DNA from: Methanoregula boonei 6A8
GTDB lineage: Archaea > Halobacteriota > Methanomicrobia > Methanomicrobiales > Methanospirillaceae
Assembly: GCF_000017625.1 (NCBI RefSeq)
Contig: NC_009712.1
Location: 1,178,001-1,242,000, forward strand
Length of the DNA: 64,000 bases
Direction of reading: 5' to 3'
The notes beneath the pieces were generated by a model, which saw nothing but the letters and a program-made list of their open reading frames with translations, did no database searches and was not told the origin of the DNA. Every line of letters begins with the position of its first letter. Position 1 is the stretch's first letter. Positions 34,197 to 44,072 of this stretch are shown here, one piece after another. The position numbers and the translations under genes are program-made.

Positions 34197-35726
34197 ATGA
34201 CAGCGCCCTCTGCCAGAAAGTTTGGCTTTATAGCCCACATGCCCGATGAGCCCGGCTCGCTGGAGCAGGCGGCCCAGGTCATAACCCGGTACAATGGCAA
34301 TATCAACCGCATCCAGTACGACCGGAGAATTGATCCCTGCACGGTCTTTTACGAGGTAACTTCAACAGAAGAAGAGTATGCAAGGATCACCGGTGATCTT
34401 GCGGATATCGGCTATCTCCAGACTTCATTGCAGCCGGTAAGTTTTCTCAAATTCTTTGTCCATCTCCCCCACGCACCGGGCTCATTGCACCGGTTTTTAA
34501 AATTCACTACAGAATCCGGGGCAAATATCGGATTTATTGATTTTGACGACACCGGCAGGTTCCCCGACCGGCTCACGGTGAGCCTGAACCTTGAGGATCC
34601 GGCTGCAGTTGAAAACCTCCTCGATCAGCTCAAATCGAGGTATCACCTGGAGATCCTTGAGTACGATACGACCGGGAAGCATCTTGACGATACGGTCTTC
34701 TATGTTAAATTTGCACAGGAGATCCGTGACCTGATCGGAGAATCTGAAAATGAGTTTCTCCTTTCTTTTCTTGCCGATACCAACCATATTGCACAGGAAC
34801 TGATGAACCGGGGGAACAATCCCCGGCAGGTCTTTGACAGTGTGCTTCTCACCGGGCGGACCCTGCGGGCCACCACCGGCAAAAATTTCTACGCCGATGT
34901 CCAGAAAATCCAGATTACTCCTGCGGTCAGTCTTTTCTGTTTCCAGCTCCCCTGCGGAGGAAGCATCTATGTGCTCTTTTCCGGAAAAGAGGCCCTGATG
35001 ATCGATACCGGGTACGGTATTTACCATGATGATGTCATGGCAATGTTTTCTTCTTTTGGTCTTGGAGAAGAAGGAAATTTTACCGGCCTTGTTATCACCC
35101 ATGCGGATGCCGATCACTGCGGGGGCGGGGGCTTTTTTTCGGCCGGTGCAGTTATGCATACCGGTACCCGTGATATCATAAAAACAAACAACCGGGCGTA
35201 CGGGTCCCGGAGCGAGCACTCTGTTCTTGAATCGTTTTACACCAAGATGATCAATTGCTTCTCCCGCTTCAACCCCCCCGGGAACGTAACCTGCCTCCAG
35301 AAGGCCGGGACCTCAGTGCAGAGTATCTTCCCGGTGCTTGGATCTGTTGCCATTGCAGGAATCAGGCTTGAGATCCTCGAAGGGCTGGGGGGTCATACAC
35401 ACGGGCAGATCTATCTTTATTCCCGTGAAGAGGGCTTACTTTTTACCGCAGACGCGGTGATTAATTTTTCCAGTCTTACACCGGAACGTGCTTCATACAG
35501 CTCTCTTGCGGATTTTCTGGTTAGCTCGGTAAACGTGGACAGCGATCTTGCACGCAGGGAGAGAAAAGCGCTGCTTGAACTTGCCACAGAGACTGACCGG
35601 GAGCTTGCCCGCAAGGGGAAACGCTGCCTTATCTGCGGGGGGCATGGTGCGGTATCGGTTCTGGACAAGGGCAGGCTTGTTCCCTGTGGGGAGATAACCC
35701 GCTACCAAATACCTGATGCCCCCTGA
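34197..35726 (+). CDS. Tandem ACT domain / metallo-beta-lactamase fusion
   Basis: This 509-residue protein has two ACT domains ('FIAHMPDEPGSLEQAAQVI', about 11-80; 'FFVHLPHAPGSLHRFLKF', about 84-155), a helical linker, then a metallo-beta-lactamase fold (about 245-480). Metal motifs are 'THADADHCGGGG' and 'GGHTHGQIYLY' with a later 'TADAV' and 'GGHG'. The usual HxHxDH is HxDxDH here, a variant also seen in ComEC-like members. ACT domains bind amino acids, so a ligand-gated hydrolase is plausible. No substrate can be named. It stands alone, with no close neighbour on the same strand. Confidence 0.85.
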   Translation: MTAPSARKFGFIAHMPDEPGSLEQAAQVITRYNGNINRIQYDRRIDPCTVFYEVTSTEEEYARITGDLADIGYLQTSLQPVSFLKFFVHLPHAPGSLHRFLKFTTESGANIGFIDFDDTGRFPDRLTVSLNLEDPAAVENLLDQLKSRYHLEILEYDTTGKHLDDTVFYVKFAQEIRDLIGESENEFLLSFLADTNHIAQELMNRGNNPRQVFDSVLLTGRTLRATTGKNFYADVQKIQITPAVSLFCFQLPCGGSIYVLFSGKEALMIDTGYGIYHDDVMAMFSSFGLGEEGNFTGLVITHADADHCGGGGFFSAGAVMHTGTRDIIKTNNRAYGSRSEHSVLESFYTKMINCFSRFNPPGNVTCLQKAGTSVQSIFPVLGSVAIAGIRLEILEGLGGHTHGQIYLYSREEGLLFTADAVINFSSLTPERASYSSLADFLVSSVNVDSDLARRERKALLELATETDRELARKGKRCLICGGHGAVSVLDKGRLVPCGEITRYQIPDAP

Positions 35727-35831
35727 TACCCTGTTGGCCCCCCACATCTATGGGGGATCGCGTACCAGCGAAGCCTGCTCCGGGCACGATATTCTCATTT
35801 ACTATGGGATTGCACACTCCTAGCGAGAAGG

Positions 35832-36431
35832 ATGGATGATCACAGGGTTCAGGAAATGATGCTGTTGATGGCATCGAAAATTCGATCGGTTGCTAACTCC
35901 CTTTCCGCTGATGATGTCGAAGGGTTTCTTGCAGAGATTCTGAAAGCCCGGCGCATCTATGTTATGGGTGCCGGCAGGTCTGGACTTGTAGCAAAGGGAT
36001 TTGCCATGCGCCTGATGCATCTTGGCCTCCAGTCGTATGTTGTTGGTGAGACAATCACGCCGGCCCTCCAGAAGGGCGATCTCATCATTGTTTTTTCCGG
36101 GTCGGGAAAAACAAAGACTGTCGCCGACATTGCTGAGACCGGAAAGGAGATCGGGGCACACATCGGCCTTATCACCTCAAACGCGGATTCGCGGATCGGC
36201 AAAATTGCCGATTGTAAAGTGATCATCGAAACCCAGCGCGATGATGTCCGCGACGATGCCGCGGAATTTGAGATCCGCCAGATGCTTGGCGACCACAAAT
36301 CGTTTGCGCCACTGGGGACGCTTTTTGAAACGGCTTCCATGATCTTTTCCGATGCGGTGATCTCCCGGCTCATGGAGATCACCAAGACCGACGAATCTGC
36401 GCTCAAGAACCGGCATGCAAATATCGAATAA
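35832..36431 (+). CDS. hxlB: 6-phospho-3-hexuloisomerase
   Basis: This 199-residue SIS-domain protein has 'IYVMGAGRSGLVAKGFAMRLMHLG', 'VFSGSGKTKTV' and 'LGTLFETASMIFSDAV', all characteristic of PHI. It interconverts D-arabino-3-hexulose-6-phosphate and fructose-6-phosphate. In methanogens, with 3-hexulose-6-phosphate synthase, this runs in reverse to make ribulose-5-phosphate. The synthase is not in this window. The aminotransferase gene follows 16 nt later. Confidence 0.93.
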   Translation: MDDHRVQEMMLLMASKIRSVANSLSADDVEGFLAEILKARRIYVMGAGRSGLVAKGFAMRLMHLGLQSYVVGETITPALQKGDLIIVFSGSGKTKTVADIAETGKEIGAHIGLITSNADSRIGKIADCKVIIETQRDDVRDDAAEFEIRQMLGDHKSFAPLGTLFETASMIFSDAVISRLMEITKTDESALKNRHANIE

Positions 36432-36447
36432 CCAGGGGTGCAAAAAA

Positions 36448-37563
36448 ATGATGGAACGGTTTTCATCGCGGGTCAGGGGCATTGAGATCTCCGGGATCCG
36501 GAAAATCTTTGAGGCTGCCGGGCCGGGATCGATCAATCTCGGCCTGGGTCAGCCGGATTTTGATACGCCGCAGCATATCAAGGATGCTGCCATTGCGGCG
36601 ATCCGGGAGGGAAAGACAGGTTACACACCCAACACGGGGATACCCGAGCTCAGGGAAGCGCTCAGCACCAAGTTCAGAAAAGAGAACAACGTGCAGTACT
36701 CCACAGATCAGATACTCGTTACTGCCGGTGCAAGTGAGGCCCTCCATATTGTCATGCAGGCTCTTGTGAGCGACGGGGATCGTGTCCTTTGCGCTGACCC
36801 GGGTTTTGTTTCGTATGCAGCGCTTGCAACACTTGCCGGAGGCCGGCCGGTGGGTGTCCCGCTTGATGCAACTTTCCATATCGATCTGGAAAAAGCACAG
36901 GCTCTTATGGATGGTGCCCGCCTTTTTGTCCTCAACACCCCGGCCAACCCGACCGGTGCCGTGGAGAGCGCAGAGACAATCCGGACACTCGTTGAATATG
37001 CGGGAGATGCCGGGGTCACCATCGTCAGTGATGAAGTATACGAGCATTTTATCTATGGGAAAAAGCACGTGAGTGCTGCACGGTTTGGCGACAATGTGAT
37101 CACGATAAATGCGGCAAGCAAGACCTACGCGATGACCGGCTGGCGCCTCGGGTACCTTGCGGCTCCGGCGGAAGTTGTCAGCCAGTGCCTCAAGGTGCAC
37201 CAGTACTGCCAGGCATGTGCTACCTCAATTTCCCAGTATGCTGCGCTTGCAGCGTACACCGGAGATCAGGCACCGGTGCAGCAGATGAGGGATGAATACC
37301 ATGCACGCCGTGACCTGCTCTGCAGGGGGCTTTCCGATATCGGTTTCTCGTTCCCGGTCCCGGAAGGGGCGTTTTATGCGTTTGTGCCGATGAAACCGGC
37401 GCTGGTTCAGAATATTATCGAATCCGGGGTTATTCTCACCCCTGGCTCAGCATTCGGTGCAAATGCACCTGATTATGCCCGGATCAGTTATGCTGCATCG
37501 CGGGAGAATCTTATGCAAGCTCTTGATAGGATCAAAAAGGCAACAGGAGAGTACCATGGTTAA
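36448..37563 (+). CDS. Class I/II PLP aminotransferase (aspartate aminotransferase-like)
   Basis: This 371-residue fold-type I aminotransferase has 'INLGLGQPDFDTPQHIKDAA', 'PNTGIPELREAL', the nucleotide-phosphate loop 'TAGASEAL', 'NTPANPTGAV', 'SDEVYEHFIYG', and the PLP lysine in 'ASKTYAMTGWRLGY'. It transfers amino groups between amino acids and 2-oxo acids; aspartate or aromatic/alanine substrates are all possible. ATG 36448 follows an AGGGGTG ribosome site. An upstream start at 36415 would overlap hxlB. Its stop overlaps the next gene by 8 nt, so translation is probably coupled. Confidence 0.92.
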   Translation: MMERFSSRVRGIEISGIRKIFEAAGPGSINLGLGQPDFDTPQHIKDAAIAAIREGKTGYTPNTGIPELREALSTKFRKENNVQYSTDQILVTAGASEALHIVMQALVSDGDRVLCADPGFVSYAALATLAGGRPVGVPLDATFHIDLEKAQALMDGARLFVLNTPANPTGAVESAETIRTLVEYAGDAGVTIVSDEVYEHFIYGKKHVSAARFGDNVITINAASKTYAMTGWRLGYLAAPAEVVSQCLKVHQYCQACATSISQYAALAAYTGDQAPVQQMRDEYHARRDLLCRGLSDIGFSFPVPEGAFYAFVPMKPALVQNIIESGVILTPGSAFGANAPDYARISYAASRENLMQALDRIKKATGEYHG

Positions 37564-38593
37564 GGAATTATTACGGAAATTATCCAATGCCCACGGGGTA
37601 TCGGGAAGTGAAGGCAGTGTCTTTGCCTTAATAAAAAAAGAACTCAAAGGCTGTGTTGATGAGATCACCGAGGATCCTATGGGAAATCTCATTGCAGTCA
37701 GGCATGGTAACAAGTCAAAGGTGATGCTTGCCGCCCATATGGACGAGATCGGGCTCATGGTCAAGTATATCGATGACAAGGGCTTTCTCCGGTTCATCAC
37801 TCTTGGCGGGTGGTACGGGCCAACACTCTATAACCAGCGCGTGATCGTCCATGGGACAAAAGGTGACCGGATCGGTGTCATCGGTGGCAAGCCCCCGCAC
37901 ATGATGGACGAAGATGAACGTAAGAAAGGGGTGAAAACCGACGACATGTTCATCGATATCGGGGCAAAAAACAAGGACGATGTTGCGGAGCTGGGTATTG
38001 AGGTTGGCACGCCGGTAACGATTGATCGCGAATTTACCGAACTCGCGAATAACCGCGTTACCGGTAAGGCATTTGATAACCGGGCCGGTGTTGCAATGCT
38101 TATTAAGACCATGCAGAAAATGAAGTCCCCGTTCACGGTTTACGCCGTCTTTACCGTGCAGGAAGAAGTGGGTCTCAAAGGGGCAAAGACCAGCGCCTAT
38201 ACAATCGATCCCGACTGGGCCATTGCTACGGATGTTACCATTCCCGGCGATCACCCGGGGATTGATATGAAGGATGCAGCAGTAGAAATGGGAAAAGGGC
38301 CGGTTATCACCATTGTCGACAGCAGCGGAAGAGGACTTATTGCCAGCCGCAAGGTTGTCCAGTGGCTGAAAAATGCTGCTGAAACAAACGCGATTCCCGT
38401 GCAGTACGAGGTTGGTACCGGGGGGACAACCGATGCAACCTCTATTCACCTGTCCCGCGGCGGCGTGCCAAGTACCACTATCAGCCCGCCCACACGGTAC
38501 ATCCACTCCCCGGTGGAAGTCCTGGATACAGGGGATATAGAAGCCGGTGTTAACCTGCTTGTTGCAGCGCTGAAGACAAAGCCTGCGCTTTAA
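37556..38593 (+). CDS. M42 family metallo-aminopeptidase (TET/FrvX-like)
   Basis: This 345-residue protein carries the dinuclear zinc ligands of family M42: His in 'AAHMDEIG', bridging Asp in 'AFDNRAG', catalytic Glu-Glu in 'VQEEVGLKGA', Asp in 'IATDVTIPG' and His in 'RYIHSPVE'. TET-type enzymes assemble into dodecamers and trim peptides in the cytoplasm. Glutamyl/acidic or general specificity cannot be told. The start ATG 37556 overlaps the end of the aminotransferase gene by 8 nt. A T-run right after the stop (38603-38611) is a likely terminator. Confidence 0.93.
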   Translation: MVKELLRKLSNAHGVSGSEGSVFALIKKELKGCVDEITEDPMGNLIAVRHGNKSKVMLAAHMDEIGLMVKYIDDKGFLRFITLGGWYGPTLYNQRVIVHGTKGDRIGVIGGKPPHMMDEDERKKGVKTDDMFIDIGAKNKDDVAELGIEVGTPVTIDREFTELANNRVTGKAFDNRAGVAMLIKTMQKMKSPFTVYAVFTVQEEVGLKGAKTSAYTIDPDWAIATDVTIPGDHPGIDMKDAAVEMGKGPVITIVDSSGRGLIASRKVVQWLKNAAETNAIPVQYEVGTGGTTDATSIHLSRGGVPSTTISPPTRYIHSPVEVLDTGDIEAGVNLLVAALKTKPAL

Positions 38594-38666
38594 ATTCAAT
38601 TTTTTTTTGATTTGTTGAATCCTTATCCCGGGATAATTCTATCGCTTAAAGGATCTTTTCTGACAA

Positions 38667-38737
38667 TTATTTCGAAAAGTCGTGTCAAATGTCATGAAAT
38701 GGCTATCTCTCTGATACAGAGAGTTATTTCGAAAAGT
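38667..38737. repeat. Short direct repeat and hairpin at the tRNA 3' side
   Basis: TTATTTCGAAAAGT occurs at 38667-38680 and again at 38724-38737. Between them is the perfect hairpin CTCTCTG-ATA-CAGAGAG (38707-38723). The second copy ends 4 nt before the tRNA 3' end. It could be a processing signal or a trace of an integration event. Confidence 0.6.
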
Positions 38738-38741
38738 GAAG

Positions 38742-38813
38742 CGCCCCGGCCGGGACTTGAACCCGGGTCAAAAGCTCCGCAGGCTTCTAGGATGTCCACT
38801 ACCCCACCGGGAC
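38742..38813 (-). tRNA. tRNA-Arg (anticodon GCG)
   Basis: This 72-nt cloverleaf has acceptor stem GTCCCGG/CCGGGGC, D-arm with conserved T8, A14 and GG, anticodon stem GAAGC/GCTTT with loop CTGCGGA giving anticodon GCG (38778-38780), a 4-nt variable loop and T-arm CCGGG-TTCAAGT-CCCGG. Discriminator base is G and CCA is not encoded. It reads CGC/CGU arginine codons. There is no intron. Confidence 0.93.
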
Positions 38814-38945
38814 GTGTGTGTTTTTGGGTGCCTGCCTTACTTACATCGTTTTCATCGCTTAAATATCTCACCGTTTACCGGGTGAGAGCGTCAGTTACCG
38901 CAGAAACCAGCTGACATTTCATCAAAAAAAGATTAATTTGCAGTA

Positions 38946-39758
38946 TCAATCGTTGGGCGTCTGCACGTTTACCGGCGTCCACGTAGGGGTAGCAGTGGTC
39001 GTTGCCACAGGGATATAGTTCTGGCGCTGACCGTTCCAGTACTGGCATTGGGTAAATGTCTGGTTTTGCGGATCATCAAAATTGCCCACGGGTTTGACCC
39101 AGATCCCGGTCGTGGCGGTAATGTTGTTTCCGGTCATCTGGACGAGAAGATCCCCGGAATTCAGGATAGGTCCAAGCGTAGCATTTTGATAAACAGAGAG
39201 ATTTGAGATACCCGGTGCTTTCCCAAATCCCGCCTGGTAATCAAGATTCCCGGTTGATTTATCCAAAACGCTGATCTGGAACCATGAGTAAGGTGCATAA
39301 TCGGAGTACTGCAGGGTAACCCATTGATCTCCACTACTACCTCCCTGATTTACCTGGACAACCTTAGTGACCGTGATGTTGAACGGAACTACGGAGTAGG
39401 TGATATACATGGGGGGAGTTTTTAGATCGAATGCGACCGCGGTTGAATTATAAGAGAAATACTGTGTATTCTGGTAGATCTGGCATGAAAGATCTGCGGC
39501 GATAGGTGTCGGCGTGGCATAGGGATTGCTGTATCCTGATCCAGTACCCTGGAGTGCTGCACTGGTGGTTACAAATGGTGTTGCTGCTGTCACATACGCA
39601 GGAGTTGCAGCAGTCTCTTCCGTGCTTGTTTCGGTTACAACAGAATTTCCTCCCGATGTCGACCCGGATGAACTTTTCGGAGGGGTAACGCACCCGGCGA
39701 CAAGGAGCATGAATACGATCCCCACTACCAATATTGCACAATGTAATCGCTTAGTCAT
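38946..39758 (-). CDS. Exported lipoprotein, unknown function
   Basis: This 270-residue protein begins MTKRLHCAILVVGIVFMLLVAGC, a leader with lipobox, followed by a Ser/Thr/Ala-rich spacer (about 25-85) and a beta-rich domain with 'FSYNSTAVAFDLKTPPMYITYSVVPFNITVT' and 'MTGNNITATTGIWVKPVG'. No catalytic motif is visible. ATG 39758 is chosen because the longer frame lacks a leader and an ACTTAAATA box (about 39782-39790) fits a short leader. Proteins of this type are common in Methanomicrobiales. Confidence 0.8.
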   Translation of the reverse strand: MTKRLHCAILVVGIVFMLLVAGCVTPPKSSSGSTSGGNSVVTETSTEETAATPAYVTAATPFVTTSAALQGTGSGYSNPYATPTPIAADLSCQIYQNTQYFSYNSTAVAFDLKTPPMYITYSVVPFNITVTKVVQVNQGGSSGDQWVTLQYSDYAPYSWFQISVLDKSTGNLDYQAGFGKAPGISNLSVYQNATLGPILNSGDLLVQMTGNNITATTGIWVKPVGNFDDPQNQTFTQCQYWNGQRQNYIPVATTTATPTWTPVNVQTPND

Positions 39759-40012
39759 TACAGATGTGTACATTTTTTTCTGATATTTAAGTATGCTTAA
39801 AAAAAATGAGTAAGTCAGTATTGCGGCACAATGTGAGACCGGGTATTGGATGGCGCAAAGGAAGGACAGGCCAATTGCAAATATTGAATTTTGCCGGTTA
39901 AGAAAAACCGGTCGGTTCCCCGGCTCCATCATTTCACCGGGCGTTTGCCGGGCAGATTATCTGGTGTGCATGGCAACAGATTCATGCCTCCAGCAGAGTA
40001 ACCATTAAAATA

Positions 40013-41665
40013 ATGACAGATCTGCGAAGCGACACCATACGGAAAGGGTACGAGCGGGCTCCGAATCGTTCTCTCCTGCGCTCGCTGGGAGTTACGGATC
40101 GGGAGATAGAACTCCCGTTTATCGGTATTGCCAATGCATTCAATACCATCGTGCCGGGTCATACGCACCTGCGTCAGCTTTCAGATAAGGTAAAAGAGGG
40201 AATTGCCGCGGCCGGGGGCGTCCCCTTTGAATTTGGCGTGATCGGCATTTGCGATGGGATCGCGATGGGACATGAAGGGATGCGGTACTCCCTTCCCTCC
40301 CGTGAAAATATCGCTGACTCCATTGAGCTCATGGTACAGGCCCACCGGTTCGACGGTCTTGTGTGTGTGGGTACCTGCGACAAGATTGTTCCCGGCATGC
40401 TCATGGCTGCCGTCAGGACCAATATTCCGACGATCGTTGTCACCGGCGGAGCAATGCTTCCCGGCAGTAGCGGGGGTAAAGATCTTTCACTCATTGATGT
40501 TTTCGAAGGAGTGGGAAAGGTTGCTGCCGGTACCATGGAAGAAGATGCCCTTAAGGAACTGGAATGCTGCGCCATGCCCGGCTGCGGGAGCTGCCAGGGG
40601 CTCTACACGGCAAACACCATGGCCTGCATGACCGAGACTATGGGCATGTCCCTGCCAGGCTGTGCAGCTGTTCCTGCCGTGGAGGCGGCAAAACTGCGGA
40701 TCGCCCGGGAGAGTGGCGAAGCAATCATTCCCCTGGTAAAGAAAAACAGTACTGCCCGGGATATCGTGACCAAGAAGAGCCTGGAAAACGCAATCCGCGT
40801 GGATATGGCATTAGGAGGATCAACCAATACCGTACTGCACCTTATGGCGATTGCAACCGAGGCTGAGATCCCTCTCTCTCTTGCAGACTTCAACCGCATC
40901 GCAGATGAGATCCCGCATATCTGCCACATGCTTCCGGCTGGCCCCTACTCTATGCAGGCACTTTACAGGGCCGGTGGTATACCTGCTGTACTTAAGAGGC
41001 TGGAAAAACATCTTGACGACTGTCCGACCGTTTCCGGTCTGTCTCTTTACCAGGTTGCACGGAATGCAATGATCAAAAACGAGCAGGTAATAAGATCCCT
41101 GGATGCCCCGGTAAGTCCGGCCGGTGGGCTTCGCATACTCTTTGGTTCGCTTGCTCCCGATGGCGCCGTGGTCAAATCTGCCGCTGTTCCAAAAGAGATC
41201 TGGAAACATACCGGACCCGCCCGGGTCTTCGAGTCCGAGGAGCCTGCAATGGCAGCAATCCTTTCCCGGCAGATCCATGAAGGTGATGCGGTGATCATCA
41301 GGAATGAGGGGCCTCGTGGTGGGCCGGGGATGCCCGAGATGCTTTCTGCAACCTCGGCACTTATGGGTGTGGGCTATAAAAACGTAGTCCTGATCACTGA
41401 CGGCCGGTTCTCTGGCGGAACCAGAGGGCCCTGTATCGGGCATGTTGCACCTGAGGCTGCTGTCGGTGGCCCGATTGCATTGGTGCAGGATGGCGACCGG
41501 ATTGCCGTGGACCTGTTTATGCGGACCATTGACCTGCTGGTGGATCCAGAAGTCCTCACGTCCCGCAAGGCCGCATGGAAACCGGTGATGCGGCCGGTGA
41601 CCGGTGTCCTTGCCCGCTATGCAAAGACCGTCGGGCAGGCAAACCTTGGTGCGGTGCTGAGATAA
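40013..41665 (+). CDS. ilvD: Dihydroxy-acid dehydratase
   Basis: This 550-residue enzyme converts dihydroxy-isovalerate (or methylvalerate) to the 2-oxo acid in valine, isoleucine and CoA-precursor synthesis. Iron-sulfur cluster and signature sequences are '[19 protein letters not shown]', '[24 protein letters not shown]' and, near the end, '[23 protein letters not shown]'. Length is normal for the family. It stands alone between a lipoprotein gene and a membrane protein gene, with a T-run after the stop at about 41682. Confidence 0.96.
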   Translation: MTDLRSDTIRKGYERAPNRSLLRSLGVTDREIELPFIGIANAFNTIVPGHTHLRQLSDKVKEGIAAAGGVPFEFGVIGICDGIAMGHEGMRYSLPSRENIADSIELMVQAHRFDGLVCVGTCDKIVPGMLMAAVRTNIPTIVVTGGAMLPGSSGGKDLSLIDVFEGVGKVAAGTMEEDALKELECCAMPGCGSCQGLYTANTMACMTETMGMSLPGCAAVPAVEAAKLRIARESGEAIIPLVKKNSTARDIVTKKSLENAIRVDMALGGSTNTVLHLMAIATEAEIPLSLADFNRIADEIPHICHMLPAGPYSMQALYRAGGIPAVLKRLEKHLDDCPTVSGLSLYQVARNAMIKNEQVIRSLDAPVSPAGGLRILFGSLAPDGAVVKSAAVPKEIWKHTGPARVFESEEPAMAAILSRQIHEGDAVIIRNEGPRGGPGMPEMLSATSALMGVGYKNVVLITDGRFSGGTRGPCIGHVAPEAAVGGPIALVQDGDRIAVDLFMRTIDLLVDPEVLTSRKAAWKPVMRPVTGVLARYAKTVGQANLGAVLR

Positions 41666-41741
41666 CCGTTCTTCAACATCATTTTTTCCCGCATTTTATC
41701 AAGAACTTATTAAAAAAAGTGACGTGGGTTCTGCCGGATAA

Positions 41742-42446
41742 TTATTGACCGGCTGAAGGTCCGGCAACTTCCGCGCTATCGTAGATCTGCGTGAGATACC
41801 GCGCTTCAAAGACTGCAAGAAGAGGCAGTACGATCAGCAGGAGGAGTGCCCCGATAACAATTCCGACAAGTGGAAGCGCAAACGTCAGTCCCAGTACGAC
41901 AATCCAGAGGATGAGTGCCGGTATCCCGACTACAATAGCTACAACAATAAGTGCGAGGATGTATGTCAGCCAGCCAATCTTTTTTATGGTGGCCGTAATC
42001 TCCCTGAAATTGAATGCCTCCCCAAAGGAACCGGTCCGTGCGAACCGGATGATGCCGATTGGTGAGATAATGGCGACAAGAATGGCTACAATGATCAGGA
42101 TTATTGCAAGGATTCCCGCACCTGCCATACCCGCGATCGCAGCGGTCGGGTTCTCCGTCATCGTTGTTGCAAATGTCGCCCCTATCGTGAGAAATTCAAG
42201 GATGATCACCGGTATTGCATAGATGAGTCCGACAATACAGAGAAGAATCCCGTCAACCAGTAGTTTTATCCAGTTTTCCACCTCGGGTGCGGGATTTGTC
42301 CCCCGGTAAACGTTCATAATATACCCCATAAGGGGCAGGGTCAGGATCAGTGTGGCAATCATGAGCAGCAGCCACTTGTTAACCTTGTCAATGATGCCTT
42401 CCTTCACATAGGTATAGGAATTCCCGATCAACATACCGTAGTCCAT
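41742..42446 (-). CDS. DUF4013-like polytopic membrane protein
   Basis: This 234-residue protein has about six hydrophobic helices, begins 'MDYGMLIGNSYTYVKEGIIDKVNKWLLLMIATLIL' and contains the soluble stretch 'FARTGSFGEAFNFREITATIKKIGW', both typical of the DUF4013 family found in methanogens and halophiles. Function is unknown. ATG 42446 behind GGTGA is preferred over 42500, whose extra 18 residues are not family-like. Confidence 0.82.
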   Translation of the reverse strand: MDYGMLIGNSYTYVKEGIIDKVNKWLLLMIATLILTLPLMGYIMNVYRGTNPAPEVENWIKLLVDGILLCIVGLIYAIPVIILEFLTIGATFATTMTENPTAAIAGMAGAGILAIILIIVAILVAIISPIGIIRFARTGSFGEAFNFREITATIKKIGWLTYILALIVVAIVVGIPALILWIVVLGLTFALPLVGIVIGALLLLIVLPLLAVFEARYLTQIYDSAEVAGPSAGQ

Positions 42447-42584
42447 TTCATTCACCAGTGCACTTCGTGCGAAACCAACCGCGACACTATCGCGCCACAA
42501 ATGGTTTAATTAGTTTCTGACGACTTCGCAGAATATATAATTATCCAAAAATCTGGCTTAAAATAGAAAAATACGGGATTATAT

Positions 42585-44072
42585 TTAGTGTCTGAAATAT
42601 CTTACACCGGTAAAGACCATCGCCACATTCAGCCGGTTTGCGGCTTTGATAACCTCGTCGTCCCGGATAGATCCGCCCGGCTGCACAAGTGCGGTTGCTC
42701 CGGCCTTTGCCGCCACTTCCAGCGTATCGGGGAAGGGGAGGAAGGCATCGGAAGCTACAGCGGATCCCGCAAGTGGTGCACAGGCTTTTTCAATGGCAAT
42801 CTTTGCCGAATCGACCCGGCTCATCTGCCCGGCACCTATACCCAGCGTGCGTTTCTGATCGGCAAAGATGATCGTATTGCTCTTGGTGTGCTTGCAGACT
42901 TTCCAGGCGATCCTGAGTGCGGACATTTCATCGGTCGTCGGGTCGCGATCAGTAATGACCTGCCAGTTCTCCTGGTATGCCGGTGTCCGCTGTACCAGGA
43001 CCCCGCCGTCAATGGTGCGGACTTCATCGGATGTATTCCTCTCGGGAAGGATGAGCACCCGCATATTCTCTTTTTTCCTCATTGCTTCGACAGCATCCCG
43101 GGTAAAAGACGGGGCTGCCACGACTTCAACAAACGTTGAGTCAATGGCCTCGGCCAGTTTTTTATCGACTTCGCGGTTCAGGGAGACCACGGATCCATAA
43201 GCAGATACGGGATCGACATCCCGGGCAGACAGGTATGCTTCGAGAATATCCGTCCCTACAGAGACACCGCAGGGATTGTTGTGCTTCACGATGACTGCCG
43301 TGGGTTCTTCGAATTCTGCCAGAAGCGCCGTGCCGGCATTGACATCCAGATAATTGTTGTACGACATCTGTTTGCCCTGCAGGGGCTCTGCACCTGCAAT
43401 GCCGGTGGTGCCGTACACGGCTGCCTGCTGGTGAGGATTCTCTCCGTACCGCAGCATCCGGCCGTTTGTGAACTGGAGGGTGAGGATGGGCGGGAACGTG
43501 TTGTCAAGGTTTGAAAGATGGTTGCTGATTGCGGCATCGTATGCTGCAGTCCGGGCAAATGCCTTTTTTGCAAAAATAAGCCGCTGCTCATGGGAAAACC
43601 CGACATTGCTGCTGAGGGTTTTAACAACTTCCGGGTAATCCGAGGGATCCACTACAACGGCAACATCCTTAAAATTTTTTGCTGCTGCCCGGATCATGGC
43701 CGGACCCCCTACATCGATATATTCTATCAGTTTTTCAAGAGGCAGGGACTCGCGGGACATCCGTTCAAACGGGTAGAGATTCACGACCAGGAGACCGATC
43801 CGGTTGATCCCGTACTTTGCCATGATCGCGTCGTCGATTTGGCGTCTCCCGAGCAATCCCCCATGTACCTTGGGATGGAGGGTTTTGACCCGGCCATCCA
43901 TCATCTCGGGGAAGCCGGTATATCTGGATACCTCAGTAAACGGGATGCCCGCCCCGGCAAGTGCCGTCCCGGTTCCCCCGGAGCTCATAATACTGAAATT
44001 GTGTTGAATTAGTGCCTGTGCCAGATCCACAATCCCGGTCTTGTCCCAGACTGAAAGAAGCGCCCATTTCAT
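42585..44072 (-). CDS. purH: Bifunctional AICAR transformylase / IMP cyclohydrolase
   Basis: This 495-residue protein carries out the last two steps of IMP synthesis. The N-terminal IMP cyclohydrolase (MGS-like) domain begins 'MKWALLSVWDKTGIVDLAQALIQ' and has 'SSGGTGTALAGAGI' and 'GGRVKTLHPKVHGGLL'-type sequence ('DGRVKTLHPKVHGGLLGR'). The C-terminal AICAR transformylase has 'LRYGENPHQQA', 'VKHNNPCG', 'GAGQMSRVDSAKIA' and 'SDAFLPFPDTLEVAAKAGATALVQPGGSIRD'. ATG 44072 is the family start. A longer frame to 44285 has no similarity. This is the bacterial-type fused enzyme; many archaea use PurP/PurO instead. Confidence 0.95.
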   Translation of the reverse strand: MKWALLSVWDKTGIVDLAQALIQHNFSIMSSGGTGTALAGAGIPFTEVSRYTGFPEMMDGRVKTLHPKVHGGLLGRRQIDDAIMAKYGINRIGLLVVNLYPFERMSRESLPLEKLIEYIDVGGPAMIRAAAKNFKDVAVVVDPSDYPEVVKTLSSNVGFSHEQRLIFAKKAFARTAAYDAAISNHLSNLDNTFPPILTLQFTNGRMLRYGENPHQQAAVYGTTGIAGAEPLQGKQMSYNNYLDVNAGTALLAEFEEPTAVIVKHNNPCGVSVGTDILEAYLSARDVDPVSAYGSVVSLNREVDKKLAEAIDSTFVEVVAAPSFTRDAVEAMRKKENMRVLILPERNTSDEVRTIDGGVLVQRTPAYQENWQVITDRDPTTDEMSALRIAWKVCKHTKSNTIIFADQKRTLGIGAGQMSRVDSAKIAIEKACAPLAGSAVASDAFLPFPDTLEVAAKAGATALVQPGGSIRDDEVIKAANRLNVAMVFTGVRYFRH

